NCBI GenBank assembly: GCA_964450835.1
Contig: CAYVEQ010000001.1
Coordinates: 1-64,000 of the forward strand
Source: Caccocola sp964450835
Lineage (GTDB): Bacteria > Synergistota > Synergistia > Synergistales > Synergistaceae
Direction: 5' to 3'
Length of the DNA: 64,000 nucleotides
Made by a program: the position numbers and the translations under genes. The notes beneath the pieces were generated by a model. The model was not told the origin of the DNA. It saw nothing but the letters and a program-made list of their open reading frames with translations, and did not search any database. Shown piece after piece: positions 44,000-52,918 of this stretch (position 1 is its first letter; every line of letters begins with the position of its first letter).

Positions 44000-45163
44000 C
44001 TATGAGCGGGGCGCGGCCGCGCCCGTGAGAAACTTCCGCCAGTACATCATATGGACCGCCGTCGCGGCCGCGAAGACAAGCAGGCCGTTGAAGCGGTATG
44101 TGCTGCTCGCGCCCAACAACGGCGACAGGCAGCCGTACATCAGGGGGCTTATAATCCATCCGACGTCAAGCACAAGCAAAATAAGTCCGGCCGCCTTCGG
44201 ACGGTACTGCTGCGGCATGAGATCGCCGACGAGAGACAGCATCGCCGGATAGGCGATCCCTACTCCAAGGCCGTAGAGAATCCCGAAAAAGGCGAACAAC
44301 GCCGCGGACGAACTGAAAGCGAGGCCGAAGAGAGCAAAGCCCATTATCGCGACGGAGGGCGCGGCTATGGCGATTCGCGGCGCTTTCGCGACGAGATTGA
44401 AGCCGAGCGTGCGTATTATAACGGCGGAGAATGTGGCCGCGGCCATAAAATATGAAACGGAAACGCCGCGCTCTTCCGCGAGCGAGGCTGCGGTCAGAGT
44501 GCCGGCGTCCGCAAACGACATGATAATCACGGTAAAGAGCAGCATGGAAAAGCCTTTTACACCGAACAGCCCGCCGTAGCTCCCCCACCGGCTCTTCGAC
44601 GCGCCGGCATAGTTGAGGTTCTTTACCTGCAGGCTTACGGCGGCGCATATCAAAGAGAGGGCGACAGGCGTCCATACGTAGAGCGCGGCGTGACCGCCGT
44701 CAATCAGCCATTCGCAGAACGGCACAACAGTGGCCAGCGGGAGCATAGATCCCGTTGTGAAGAGGGCAAATCCCGCGCCGCGCTCCTTTTCGTCAAGAAG
44801 TACGGACTGCGCCGCGACAGTCGCAACAATAAATATGCTGAAAAAAACGCCGCTCAGGGCGCGGAAGACCAAAAGGACAACGCCGCCGCGCAAGGTAAGC
44901 GCTATTCCGGCGGCGGAAGCCGCGCAGAGCAGCGAACTTCCGATAAGGGTCCACCGTATGTCAAGCCGTTCCGTTACCATACTGCCGAGAGGGCGGCAGA
45001 ACAGCGTAACCATGTAGAAAACGCTGAGGAACAGCCCCGCCCTCTGCGGCGCGGCGCCAAGTCCCTCATAAAAGGGGCCGAAGAGAAAATAGGCGTTGGA
45101 AACGCAGGTCATTCCGTAATAAGCCAGGAAAATAAGAAAAATCTGCCCGTGCTTCTTATTCAT
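44000..45163 (-). CDS. MFS transporter
   Basis: 387 residues, about 12 membrane helices in two bundles. Motif-A-like FCRPLGSMVTERLDIRW follows helix 2, and GILYGLGVGIAYPAMLSLVGDLMPQQYRPKAAG lies in the second half. It resembles drug- or sugar-efflux MFS proteins of the arabinose-efflux type; the substrate is unknown. ATG at 45163 is preferred over a TTG five codons earlier because AAGG lies 7 nt before it. No regulator gene is adjacent. Separated from the upstream EF-G-like gene by a terminator. Confidence 0.85.
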   Translation of the reverse strand: MNKKHGQIFLIFLAYYGMTCVSNAYFLFGPFYEGLGAAPQRAGLFLSVFYMVTLFCRPLGSMVTERLDIRWTLIGSSLLCAASAAGIALTLRGGVVLLVFRALSGVFFSIFIVATVAAQSVLLDEKERGAGFALFTTGSMLPLATVVPFCEWLIDGGHAALYVWTPVALSLICAAVSLQVKNLNYAGASKSRWGSYGGLFGVKGFSMLLFTVIIMSFADAGTLTAASLAEERGVSVSYFMAAATFSAVIIRTLGFNLVAKAPRIAIAAPSVAIMGFALFGLAFSSSAALFAFFGILYGLGVGIAYPAMLSLVGDLMPQQYRPKAAGLILLVLDVGWIISPLMYGCLSPLLGASSTYRFNGLLVFAAATAVHMMYWRKFLTGAAAPRS

Positions 45164-45174
45164 GTTTCTGCCTT

Positions 45175-45208
45175 TCAAATTAAAACTCCCGGCTCGGCGG
45201 CCGGGAGT
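45175..45208 (-). terminator. terminator of the EF-G-like gene
   Basis: ACTCCCGGC / GCCGGGAGT stem with a 6-nt loop, then TTTTAATTTG on the minus strand. Confidence 0.88.
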
Positions 45209-45262
45209 CCGCGTAAAACAAAAATATCCTTTTGTGACGGCGCCTCGGAGGGGCGGCGAAGG

Positions 45263-47350
45263 TTATTCTTCTTCGTCCTTGCGCTCCTGGGCGGCCTGTT
45301 CGATGACTTTCTTCGCTATATCGCCGGGAACTTCCTCATAGTGGCTGTACTCCATCGAGAAAGAGCCGCGTCCAGATGTCATCGAGCGAAGGACGATAGC
45401 GTAGCGGAACATTTCGGAGAGCGGGCACTGCGCCTTGACTATCTGGAGTTTGCCTTCGCTGTCGATGCCCATTATGCGCCCGCGGCGGCTGTTGAAGTCT
45501 CCCATAACGTCGCCGAGGCACTCCTCCGGCACGGTGACTTCGACATTCATTACAGGTTCCATGAGTACCGGGTTAGCCTGTTCCATGCATTTCTTAAAAG
45601 CGATAGACGCCGCGATTTTGAAGGCCATTTCCGACGAGTCCACCTCATGATAAGAGCCGTCAAAGATAGCGCAGGAGAAGTCCGTGGCGGGATAACCTGC
45701 GAGGAATCCCCTCTGCGCCGCCTCGCGCAGCCCCTTCTCCGCCGCCGGGATGTAGTTCTTGGGCACCGCGCCGCCGACCACCCTGTCTATAAACTCTATT
45801 CCGGAGTTCTTCTCGAGCGGGGCAAGCTCAAACCAGACGTCGCCGTACTGCCCGCGTCCGCCGGACTGTTTCTTGTGCTTGCCCTGGGCGCTCGCCTTTT
45901 TCTTTATCGTCTCGCGGTAAGGCACCTTCGGCGTGCGCGTGTCAAGGTCGACTTTATAGCGTTCCTTAATCTTGGAAAGCACTATATCAAGGTGCATGTC
46001 TCCCATTCCGGAAAGTACGGCGTCATTCGTTTCCGGGTTCTTCTCGTAGGACAATGTGCGGTCTTCTTTCAGCATCTTCGTGATGGCGTTGCCGAGCTTG
46101 TCCTCGTCGGCGCGACTCTTGGGGAAGACCGCGACGCTGTAAACGGGCTTCGGGAAATGTATCGGCCGGAACTTCAAGGTTTCGCCCCTCGCGCCCAGAG
46201 TATCGCCGGCGATGGTGCTTTCGAGCTTCGGTATCGCGACAATGTCGCCCAGTATTATCTCCTTGCCCTCTGTGCTCTCCTTGCCGCGCATGAAGCGGAA
46301 GGTGCTGATACGTTCTTCCTGCTCCTCGTTGACATTGTAAACGGTCTGGTCGCTCGTCAGTTTCCCGGAGAATACCTTGACGAAGGAAAGTTTGCCGACG
46401 TAGGGGTCGACCATGACCTTAAAGACAAAAGCAAGGAACTTTCCGTTCTCGTCGGGCGGGATATTGACCAGCTCGTCTCCGTTCAGAGCGGCGCGCTGGA
46501 GCATATCCTTCGGCGACGGCATATAATCGCAGACAGTATCCATAAGCTGCACTACGCCGATGTTCAGCGTGGCGGAGCCGGGAACGATCGGGAAGAGAGC
46601 GCGGGTGCAGACGGCTTTGCGCAGCACGCCGAGAAGGTCCTCCAGAGGCAGCTCCTCGCCGTCGAGGTAGCGCATCATAAGTTCGTCGTCGGCTTCCACC
46701 GCGCGCTCGATGAGCGTTTCGCGCGCGGACGCCACCGCGCCGGCCATCTCCGCCGGAGTTTCGCCTTCGGTAAAGTTCCTGCTTCCGTCGCCTTTATACA
46801 TATAGGCCCTGCCCGTAAGCACGTTGACAAGGCCTTTGAAGTTCTGCTGGCTCCCTATCGGGAGATAAAGCGGGACAGCCTTATCCGAGATGTTCTCCTG
46901 TATATCCGCAACGACGCTGTCAAAGTCGGTATGTTCCCTGTCAAGTTTGCTGATGAAGAAAATTGCCGGAGTCTCAAATGTCTCCGCGAATTCCCATACG
47001 TTGTAGGTCTGGACTTCAACGCCCGATGTCGCGTTGACGAGAACCACCGCGCCGTCGGAAACGCGCATCGCTGAGCGCTGTTCGCCGACGAAGTCCGCGA
47101 AGCCCGGCGTGTCCAAAACATAAAAAGTCTTGCCGTTATAAGGAACTGTCGAAAGAGAGGTGCTGATGGAAATACCGCGCTTCTGCTCTTCCGAGTCGAA
47201 GTCGGAGACGGTGTTCCTGTCCTCGACTCTGCCGATACGGCTTATAAGCCCGGCGTCGAAGAGAATTGTCTCGTTAAGAGTGGTTTTCCCAGCACCTCCG
47301 TGTGAAATGAGCGCAATACTGCGGATGTCTTCAGGTTTGCGTGTCCCCAT
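45263..47350 (-). CDS. elongation factor G-like GTPase (EF-G2 type)
   Basis: 695 residues with all EF-G domains. The G1 loop is HGGAGKTT rather than EF-G's HxDAGKTT, the G3 is DTPGFADF, and G4 is SKLD rather than NKMD; this pattern is typical of the EF-G-like paralog, not canonical FusA. Domain IV and V strings (GRGQYGDVWFELAPLE, PVMNVEVTVPEECLGDVMGDFNSRRGRI) are intact. Its role in translation is not well defined. ATG at 47350 is fixed by AAGGAG 8 nt upstream. Single gene with its own promoter and terminator. Confidence 0.9.
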   Translation of the reverse strand: MGTRKPEDIRSIALISHGGAGKTTLNETILFDAGLISRIGRVEDRNTVSDFDSEEQKRGISISTSLSTVPYNGKTFYVLDTPGFADFVGEQRSAMRVSDGAVVLVNATSGVEVQTYNVWEFAETFETPAIFFISKLDREHTDFDSVVADIQENISDKAVPLYLPIGSQQNFKGLVNVLTGRAYMYKGDGSRNFTEGETPAEMAGAVASARETLIERAVEADDELMMRYLDGEELPLEDLLGVLRKAVCTRALFPIVPGSATLNIGVVQLMDTVCDYMPSPKDMLQRAALNGDELVNIPPDENGKFLAFVFKVMVDPYVGKLSFVKVFSGKLTSDQTVYNVNEEQEERISTFRFMRGKESTEGKEIILGDIVAIPKLESTIAGDTLGARGETLKFRPIHFPKPVYSVAVFPKSRADEDKLGNAITKMLKEDRTLSYEKNPETNDAVLSGMGDMHLDIVLSKIKERYKVDLDTRTPKVPYRETIKKKASAQGKHKKQSGGRGQYGDVWFELAPLEKNSGIEFIDRVVGGAVPKNYIPAAEKGLREAAQRGFLAGYPATDFSCAIFDGSYHEVDSSEMAFKIAASIAFKKCMEQANPVLMEPVMNVEVTVPEECLGDVMGDFNSRRGRIMGIDSEGKLQIVKAQCPLSEMFRYAIVLRSMTSGRGSFSMEYSHYEEVPGDIAKKVIEQAAQERKDEEE

Positions 47351-47413
47351 TACTTTCACTCCTTCTGTGTCTTGAAGCACAAGATAGCTAGTTTGACTAA
47401 TGACTTGACTGAG

Positions 47414-47442
47414 ATAATACTTGCATTGAGGGGTTACGTCAA
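47414..47442 (-). promoter_or_regulatory. promoter of the EF-G-like gene
   Basis: TTGACG, 17-nt spacer, TATTAT on the minus strand, 64 nt before the ATG. The leader holds a direct repeat AGTCAA-GTCATT-AGTCAA. Confidence 0.68.
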
Positions 47443-47521
47443 GAAACCGCGCCGGCAAAAAGGGAAAGTCAAATTTTATAAGGTTCTCCGGCCTAAGGCG
47501 CGCATCGCCGCGAGAAACGCG

Positions 47522-47557
47522 AAAAAAACCGGGAGTCTGTCTCCCGGGATTTTTTCG
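47522..47557 (-). terminator. terminator of gatB and the long translation/competence operon
   Basis: CCGGGAG-ACAGA-CTCCCGG followed by TTTTTTT on the minus strand, about 30 nt after the gatB stop; a T-run on the other side too makes it potentially bidirectional. Confidence 0.92.
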
Positions 47558-47576
47558 TCCGCTTCGCGGCCGCTGT

Positions 47577-49034
47577 TTATTTGAGACGTTCAGCTATCAT
47601 CACTGCGGCTTCCGCGGGATCCGCGCTGCCGCGCGTTTCCCTCATTACCAGCCCCTGCAGGAATTTCGCCTTCGCGCCTTTTTTGTCCGCGCCTTTTTTG
47701 ATTGTCTCGACCGCGCCGGGCTGCCCGGCCAGCACTTTGTCAATGACAGCCGCGAGAGCCTCGCCCGTTACGCGCCCGCCGGCCGCGCCGCATTTTTTCA
47801 TCGCGGCGTCGAGCGAAAGTTTTTCTTCGATCATAGCGGCCAGCACGTCTTTTGCCTGTGTGTTGGAAAGCTCTTTCTTTTCGACTTTCGCGACGAGCGT
47901 TCCGAGTTCGTTCGCCGCAACCTGAAATTCCGTTATATCCAGCGCTTCGTCGCGCAGAAGGCGCTGCACCTCCGTGCGCAGCCAGTTGGCGGCCTTCGCC
48001 GCGGGCGCGCCGGCATTTATCATTTTCTCGTAATAGTCCGCAGTCTCGCGCTGTTCTGTTATCTGCTGCGCCTCCTCGAGCGTGAGGCCGTACTGCTTCA
48101 TGAAGCGGTCGCGCCTGTCCCACGGCATTTCTGGAAGAGCGGCCCGTATTTTTTCGACATAATCGGGCTTGGCGTCTATCGGCGCGAGGTCCATTTCCAC
48201 ATAATAGCGGTAGTCGCGCGCTCCTTCTTTGCCGCGCATCGGGCGCGTGACTCCCGCCGCGTCGTCCCAGAGTCGCGTTTCCTGGACGAGCGCGCCGCCT
48301 TCGTCAAGCACGCGGTTCTGGCGCGCGATTTCATATTCGAGCGCCCGCTCGATGGATTTCAGCGAGTTTATATTTTTCAGCTCCACCCGCGTGCCGAACG
48401 ATCCGTCCGGGTTGCAGAGCGAAACGTTGACGTCCACGCGCAGAGAACCCGATTCCATCTCGCCGTCGGAAACGTCGAGATAGCGCGCGAGCTGACGTAT
48501 CTGTGTTATGTAGGCGATTGCCTCGGCCGGCGAGTTCATGTCTGGCATGGAAACAATCTCGGAAAGAGGCATCCCGGCGCGGTTGTAGTCAACCAGCGAA
48601 TAAGCGGCTCCCGAGAGGCGTCCGTCCGCCGTCGGGTGTACAAGCTTGCCCGCGTCCTCTTCCAGATGCAGATGGTCAAGGCGCACGCGCTTCGGCCTGC
48701 CGTCTGCGATTATGTCGACATAGCCGCCCTGAGCTATCGCGTGCTCGTACTGCGTGATCTGATATGCTTTGGGGAGGTCCGCGTAGAAATAATGTTTGCG
48801 GTGGAAGCGCGCGCCGTCCTGTATCTCGCAGTGCAGGCCCAGTCCCATTCTCACGGCGAGGTCGACGGCGCGGTCGTTTATGACGGGGAGCGTGCCGGGC
48901 ACGGCAAGGCAGACCGGGCAGACGTTGGTGTTCGGCGTCGCTCCTATGTAATCCGTCGAACAGCCGCAGAAGAGTTTTGTTCTGGTTTTAAGCTGGAGGT
49001 GTATTTCAAGTCCGATGACTACTTTTCTTTTCAT
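47577..49034 (-). CDS. gatB: Asp-tRNA(Asn)/Glu-tRNA(Gln) amidotransferase subunit B
   Basis: 485 residues. N-terminal cradle domain with VIGLEIHLQLKTRTKLFCGCS and NTNVCPVCLAVPGTLP (Zn ligand cysteines), KAYQITQYEHAIAQGGYVDI, then the helical domain and C-terminal YqeY tail domain (about 410-485). It binds misacylated Glu-tRNA(Gln) or Asp-tRNA(Asn) and phosphorylates it for amidation. Last gene of its operon, 18 nt after gatA. Confidence 0.97.
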   Translation of the reverse strand: MKRKVVIGLEIHLQLKTRTKLFCGCSTDYIGATPNTNVCPVCLAVPGTLPVINDRAVDLAVRMGLGLHCEIQDGARFHRKHYFYADLPKAYQITQYEHAIAQGGYVDIIADGRPKRVRLDHLHLEEDAGKLVHPTADGRLSGAAYSLVDYNRAGMPLSEIVSMPDMNSPAEAIAYITQIRQLARYLDVSDGEMESGSLRVDVNVSLCNPDGSFGTRVELKNINSLKSIERALEYEIARQNRVLDEGGALVQETRLWDDAAGVTRPMRGKEGARDYRYYVEMDLAPIDAKPDYVEKIRAALPEMPWDRRDRFMKQYGLTLEEAQQITEQRETADYYEKMINAGAPAAKAANWLRTEVQRLLRDEALDITEFQVAANELGTLVAKVEKKELSNTQAKDVLAAMIEEKLSLDAAMKKCGAAGGRVTGEALAAVIDKVLAGQPGAVETIKKGADKKGAKAKFLQGLVMRETRGSADPAEAAVMIAERLK

Positions 49035-49052
49035 CTTTCGTGCCTCCTGTCT

Positions 49053-50510
49053 TCAGCACGCGGCTTCCGGCGAGCCGGCGGCCTTTTCTATCACCGACGC
49101 GCAGGCGAGCAGCCCGTCGTCGCCGAAGCGCGGCGCCAGAATCTGAACATTCGTCGGCAGGCCTTCGGGGGTGAAACCGAGGTTGAGGCTTATGCTCGGC
49201 AGCCCCGCGAGGTTGGCTATCGTTGTAAAGACGTCGCCGAGATACATTCTGACGGGGTCTTTCTCGCCGAGACCGCGCTTATAGGCGAGGGCCGGAGTTA
49301 TAGGGCAGATGAGGAAATCGGCGGAGCGGAAGAGCTCTTTGAATTCGTCGGAAATGAGCTGGCGCACCTTAGTCGCGGGAACGAAATAATTTTCGTAGTA
49401 GCCGCGCGTAAGTATGCAGGTGCCGACAAGTATGCGCTTGCGGACCTCTTCGCCGAAGCCCTCCATGCGGCTTTTTTTGTACATCTCCGAGAGGTTGCGG
49501 CCGTCGGCGTGATGCCCGTAGCGCATTCCGTCGTAGCAGGCGAGTTTTGAGCTGGCGTCGCCGAGAGCGACCATATAGTAGCAGGCTACTGTATGCTCCA
49601 TTGTAATAGGCAGCGCGGCTTCAAATGTTTCCGCTCCCGCCTCGCGGCATATCTCCGCGGCGCGGTCTATCGCGCCGGCAAGCGGGGCTTCTATGCTGTT
49701 TCTATCGTAGCCCGCTAGAACCGCGATCTTTTTGCCCGAAAGCGCAGCGCCTTCCAGAGCTCCGCTGAATGAGGGACGGTCGTAGGCGTCGCAGGTCGTG
49801 TCGTTCGGATCTTCTTTCGCGAGCGCGTCCATCATGACGGCAAGGTCGCCGACGCTGCGCGCTATCGGGCCGACCTGATCCAGCGACGAGGCGTAAGCTA
49901 CGATTCCGTAACGGCTTATCTGTCCGTAGGAGGGCTTCATGCCCTGCACGCCGCAGAAGGCGGCGGGCTGCCGCACCGAGCCGCCCGTGTCGCTGCCGAG
50001 AGCCGCGGGAACAAAGCCGGCCGCGACTGCCGCGGCGCTTCCGCCCGAGCTTCCGCCCGGAACCCGTCCGGTATCGCGCGGGTTGAGCGTCGGGCCGAAG
50101 ATCGAGCTTTCCGTCGTGCTGCCCATGGCAAACTCGTCCATGTTCGTTTTCCCGAGGAGTACGGCTCCGGCGTCCTTCATATTTTTTACCGCCGTCGCGT
50201 CGCGCAGCGGCACCCAGCCTTTCAGCATATTGCTGCAGCACGTGGTCTCTATTCCGGCCGTGCAGAAATTGTCTTTTACGACAAACGGAACTCCGGCGAG
50301 CGGCCCCGGGTCTTCGCCGCGCGCGACGGCTTCGTCGACGCGGCGCGCGGCCGCTATCGCCTCTTTCCCGCAAAGCGTGACGACAGAATTGTATTTTTTA
50401 TCCAGAGCTCTGATCCGTTCCACGGAGGCAAGCGCCGCCTCCTCCGCGGTGAAGAGCTTTTCTTTCACGCCGCGCGCTATATCGCGGGCCGAAAGTTTGT
50501 GAATTTCCAT
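49053..50510 (-). CDS. gatA: Asp-tRNA(Asn)/Glu-tRNA(Gln) amidotransferase subunit A
   Basis: 485 residues, amidase-signature enzyme. Catalytic triad Ser-cisSer-Lys: Lys in VPFVVKDNF, cis-Ser in GGSSGGSAAAVAAGFVPAALGSDTGGSVRQPA. It releases ammonia from glutamine, which is channelled to GatB. ATG at 50510, 3 nt after the gatC stop. Standard gatCAB order. Confidence 0.97.
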   Translation of the reverse strand: MEIHKLSARDIARGVKEKLFTAEEAALASVERIRALDKKYNSVVTLCGKEAIAAARRVDEAVARGEDPGPLAGVPFVVKDNFCTAGIETTCCSNMLKGWVPLRDATAVKNMKDAGAVLLGKTNMDEFAMGSTTESSIFGPTLNPRDTGRVPGGSSGGSAAAVAAGFVPAALGSDTGGSVRQPAAFCGVQGMKPSYGQISRYGIVAYASSLDQVGPIARSVGDLAVMMDALAKEDPNDTTCDAYDRPSFSGALEGAALSGKKIAVLAGYDRNSIEAPLAGAIDRAAEICREAGAETFEAALPITMEHTVACYYMVALGDASSKLACYDGMRYGHHADGRNLSEMYKKSRMEGFGEEVRKRILVGTCILTRGYYENYFVPATKVRQLISDEFKELFRSADFLICPITPALAYKRGLGEKDPVRMYLGDVFTTIANLAGLPSISLNLGFTPEGLPTNVQILAPRFGDDGLLACASVIEKAAGSPEAAC

Positions 50511-50513
50511 CGG

Positions 50514-50831
50514 CTATTCCTCCTCGTCATCAAGCGCTATTATGCGCGGCACGCGGAAGAAATCGCCGTCGCGCACCGGCGCCTGCCCGAGAAAGGCGTC
50601 GCGGCCATCCCACTTCACGGGTTCGTCCTTACGTCTTGACGGGGCTTTTTTTACGTCCCATTCAAAGGGCGGCACATCTTCACCGGCAAGTTCCTGCATC
50701 TTGTCGCACATTCTCAGAATCTCGTTTACACGGTCGAGCACTTCCTGATATTTTTCTTCCGGCAGACCGATGCGCGACAGTGTGAGCACCTCGCGCAGCC
50801 GTTCTCTGTCCATCTCCATATTTTTTATCAT
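50514..50831 (-). CDS. gatC: Asp-tRNA(Asn)/Glu-tRNA(Gln) amidotransferase subunit C
   Basis: 105 residues; small GatC-type helical protein: MDRERLREVLTLSRIGLPEEKYQEVLDRVNEILRMCDKM, followed by the extended strap with VPPFEW and RDAFLGQAPVRDGDFFRVPRII. It stabilises GatA-GatB. The start may be ATG at 50831 or the methionine three codons later; both lack a perfect ribosome-binding site. Confidence 0.92.
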   Translation of the reverse strand: MIKNMEMDRERLREVLTLSRIGLPEEKYQEVLDRVNEILRMCDKMQELAGEDVPPFEWDVKKAPSRRKDEPVKWDGRDAFLGQAPVRDGDFFRVPRIIALDDEEE

Positions 50832-50857
50832 CCGCTGACCCCCTCGGGAGTAATTGT

Positions 50858-52903
50858 TTACTGTATCCGGCCGGGCGGCGTTTCCGTCTCTTTGAGTTTC
50901 GCCATGAAGCCGGCTTCGTCAAGCAGCGGCACGCCGAGGCTTTTAGCTTTGTCGTATTTGCCGCCCGGGTTTTCGCCGACCACGACAAAATCCGTCTTTT
51001 TGCTGACGCTTTCCGCGACTCTGCCGCCGCGCTCTTTTATCAGCTCTCCGGCGCGGGCCCTCGTCATGGCCGACAGCTCGCCTGTAAGGACAAATTTCAG
51101 CCCTTCCCACGGAAGAACGCCGCCGGCAGCCGCCCGGGACTCTTCTTCAAAACGCACGCCGCTCTCTTTGAGCGCGGCGAGCAGCGCTCTGTTATGAGGC
51201 TCTGTGAACCATGCGTGAAGCGACTGGGCGATAACGTCCCCGACGCCTTCAACCGCCTCAAGTTCCCGAACGGCATCGCGCGCTTTCTCCGCCAGCAGGT
51301 CAAGGGAATGATAGCGCGCCGCGAGGTCGCCCGCGGTTTTCTCGCCGACGTCGGATATGCCGAGCGCGTTTATGACGGCGACAAGAGGCCTGGTCTTTGA
51401 TTTTTCTATCGCAGCGATCAGATTGCGGGCAGATTTGCCGCCCATTCTGTCAAGCGCCTCAAGCTGTTCTTCTTTAAGAGAATATATGTCGGAGGGTTTT
51501 GCAAGCAGTTTTTTTTCGACGAGCTGTCCGACGAGTTTCTCGCCCAGCCCCGTTATATCCATTGCCGGGCGCGAAGCGAAGTAGATTATCCGTTCCCTCA
51601 CCTGCGCCGGACATGCGCTGCTTGTGCATTTGACGGCGGACTCGCCGTGAAGCCTCACGGCGGCGGAACCGCATACCGGGCATTTGTCCGGCAGCTTAAA
51701 AGGCTTCGTTCCGGCAGGCCGCCTTTCATACTCTACGCGGGCAATCTCGGGTATGATCTCCCCCGCTTTTCTCACCCACACAAAATCCCCCACACGTACA
51801 TCTTTTTTGTCTATCTCGTCCTGATTGTGCAGCCCGGCGCGGCGCACCGTGGTTCCTGCGAGATGCACGGGGCCGAATACGGCGGTCGGCGTGAGCACCC
51901 CTGTGCGCCCGACCGTAACTTCGATATCTTTTATTTGCGTGAGCTTCTCTTCAGGCGGGAATTTGAACGCGATGGCCCATTTCGGCGCTTTTGACGTAAC
52001 GCCGAGCAGCGGGCGGAGAGATGTGTCGTTGAGCTTGACCACAACTCCGTCCGTATCAATCGGGTGCTCAAAACGCGCGCTCTCCCACGAGTCAAGATAA
52101 GAGAGCACTTCGGCAAGCGAGCGGCAGAGACGTTCGCCGCCTTGCGTCGGGAGTCCGAGTCCGCGAAGCGTTTCAAGCATTTTCTGCTGCGTTCTGACAC
52201 CGTATTTTTCCGGTGAAATTATCTGATAGAGGTATATTTTCAGTTTCCGGCGCGCCGTTTCCTTCGGATCGAGCGTGCGGAGACTGCCCGCGGCGGCGTT
52301 GCGGGGGTTCGCGAAGAGCGGCTCGCCCCTTTCCTCGCGCGCGGCGTTCAGCGCGGCGAAGCCTTTTTTGTCGATACACACTTCGCCACGCACTTCAAGA
52401 GTGCCTTCGACGGGGCGCGTCAGGCGCAGCGGCATGGTACGAATCGTTTTCAGATTGGCCGTAACGTCCTCTCCGACCTGCCCGTCGCCGCGTGTGGAGC
52501 CGCTTGCGAACAAGCCGTTTTCATAGATTAGCGAGACGGCGAGGCCGTCTATCTTAGGTTCGCAGAGCACATCGAAAGAGCCGCCGGGAACCGCTTCGCC
52601 GAGCTTCGCGTAGAACGACGCCAGCTCTTCTTTGTCAAGCGCGTTTTCAAGGCTCATCATCGGCTCCGCGTGCGGGACCTTTGCGAACCCGTCGCGCGGC
52701 GCGCCGCCGATTCTCTGCGTCGGAGAGTCCGGCGCAGCGAGCTCAGGATGCCCTGCCTCGATATCCTGAAGCTCGCGCATCAGGCTGTCGTACTGAAAAT
52801 CCGAAATCTCCGGGGAATCGTCCTCATAATAGAGCCGCGCGTGCCGGTTCAACTCCGCGCGCAGCTCCTCCGCTCTTTTTTTCAGATTTTCAAATCCGTC
52901 CAT
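50858..52903 (-). CDS. ligA: NAD+-dependent DNA ligase
   Basis: 681 residues: Ia domain, adenylation domain with the active-site Lys in CEPKIDGLAVSL (about 109-120), OB domain, Zn finger (CPVCGS...CTSSAC), helix-hairpin-helix repeats (SARNLIAAIEKSKTRPL, VEGVGDVIAQSL) and a C-terminal BRCT domain (PWEGLKFVLTGELSAM). It seals nicks in replication and repair. 26 nt before gatC and 15 nt after lysS. Confidence 0.97.
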   Translation of the reverse strand: MDGFENLKKRAEELRAELNRHARLYYEDDSPEISDFQYDSLMRELQDIEAGHPELAAPDSPTQRIGGAPRDGFAKVPHAEPMMSLENALDKEELASFYAKLGEAVPGGSFDVLCEPKIDGLAVSLIYENGLFASGSTRGDGQVGEDVTANLKTIRTMPLRLTRPVEGTLEVRGEVCIDKKGFAALNAAREERGEPLFANPRNAAAGSLRTLDPKETARRKLKIYLYQIISPEKYGVRTQQKMLETLRGLGLPTQGGERLCRSLAEVLSYLDSWESARFEHPIDTDGVVVKLNDTSLRPLLGVTSKAPKWAIAFKFPPEEKLTQIKDIEVTVGRTGVLTPTAVFGPVHLAGTTVRRAGLHNQDEIDKKDVRVGDFVWVRKAGEIIPEIARVEYERRPAGTKPFKLPDKCPVCGSAAVRLHGESAVKCTSSACPAQVRERIIYFASRPAMDITGLGEKLVGQLVEKKLLAKPSDIYSLKEEQLEALDRMGGKSARNLIAAIEKSKTRPLVAVINALGISDVGEKTAGDLAARYHSLDLLAEKARDAVRELEAVEGVGDVIAQSLHAWFTEPHNRALLAALKESGVRFEEESRAAAGGVLPWEGLKFVLTGELSAMTRARAGELIKERGGRVAESVSKKTDFVVVGENPGGKYDKAKSLGVPLLDEAGFMAKLKETETPPGRIQ

Positions 52904-52918
52904 AAATGCCTTCGTCCG

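Noticed and set aside
44690..47074. 794-codon plus-strand frame
   Set aside because: Antisense to the MFS and EF-G-like genes; a GC-rich shadow despite its length.
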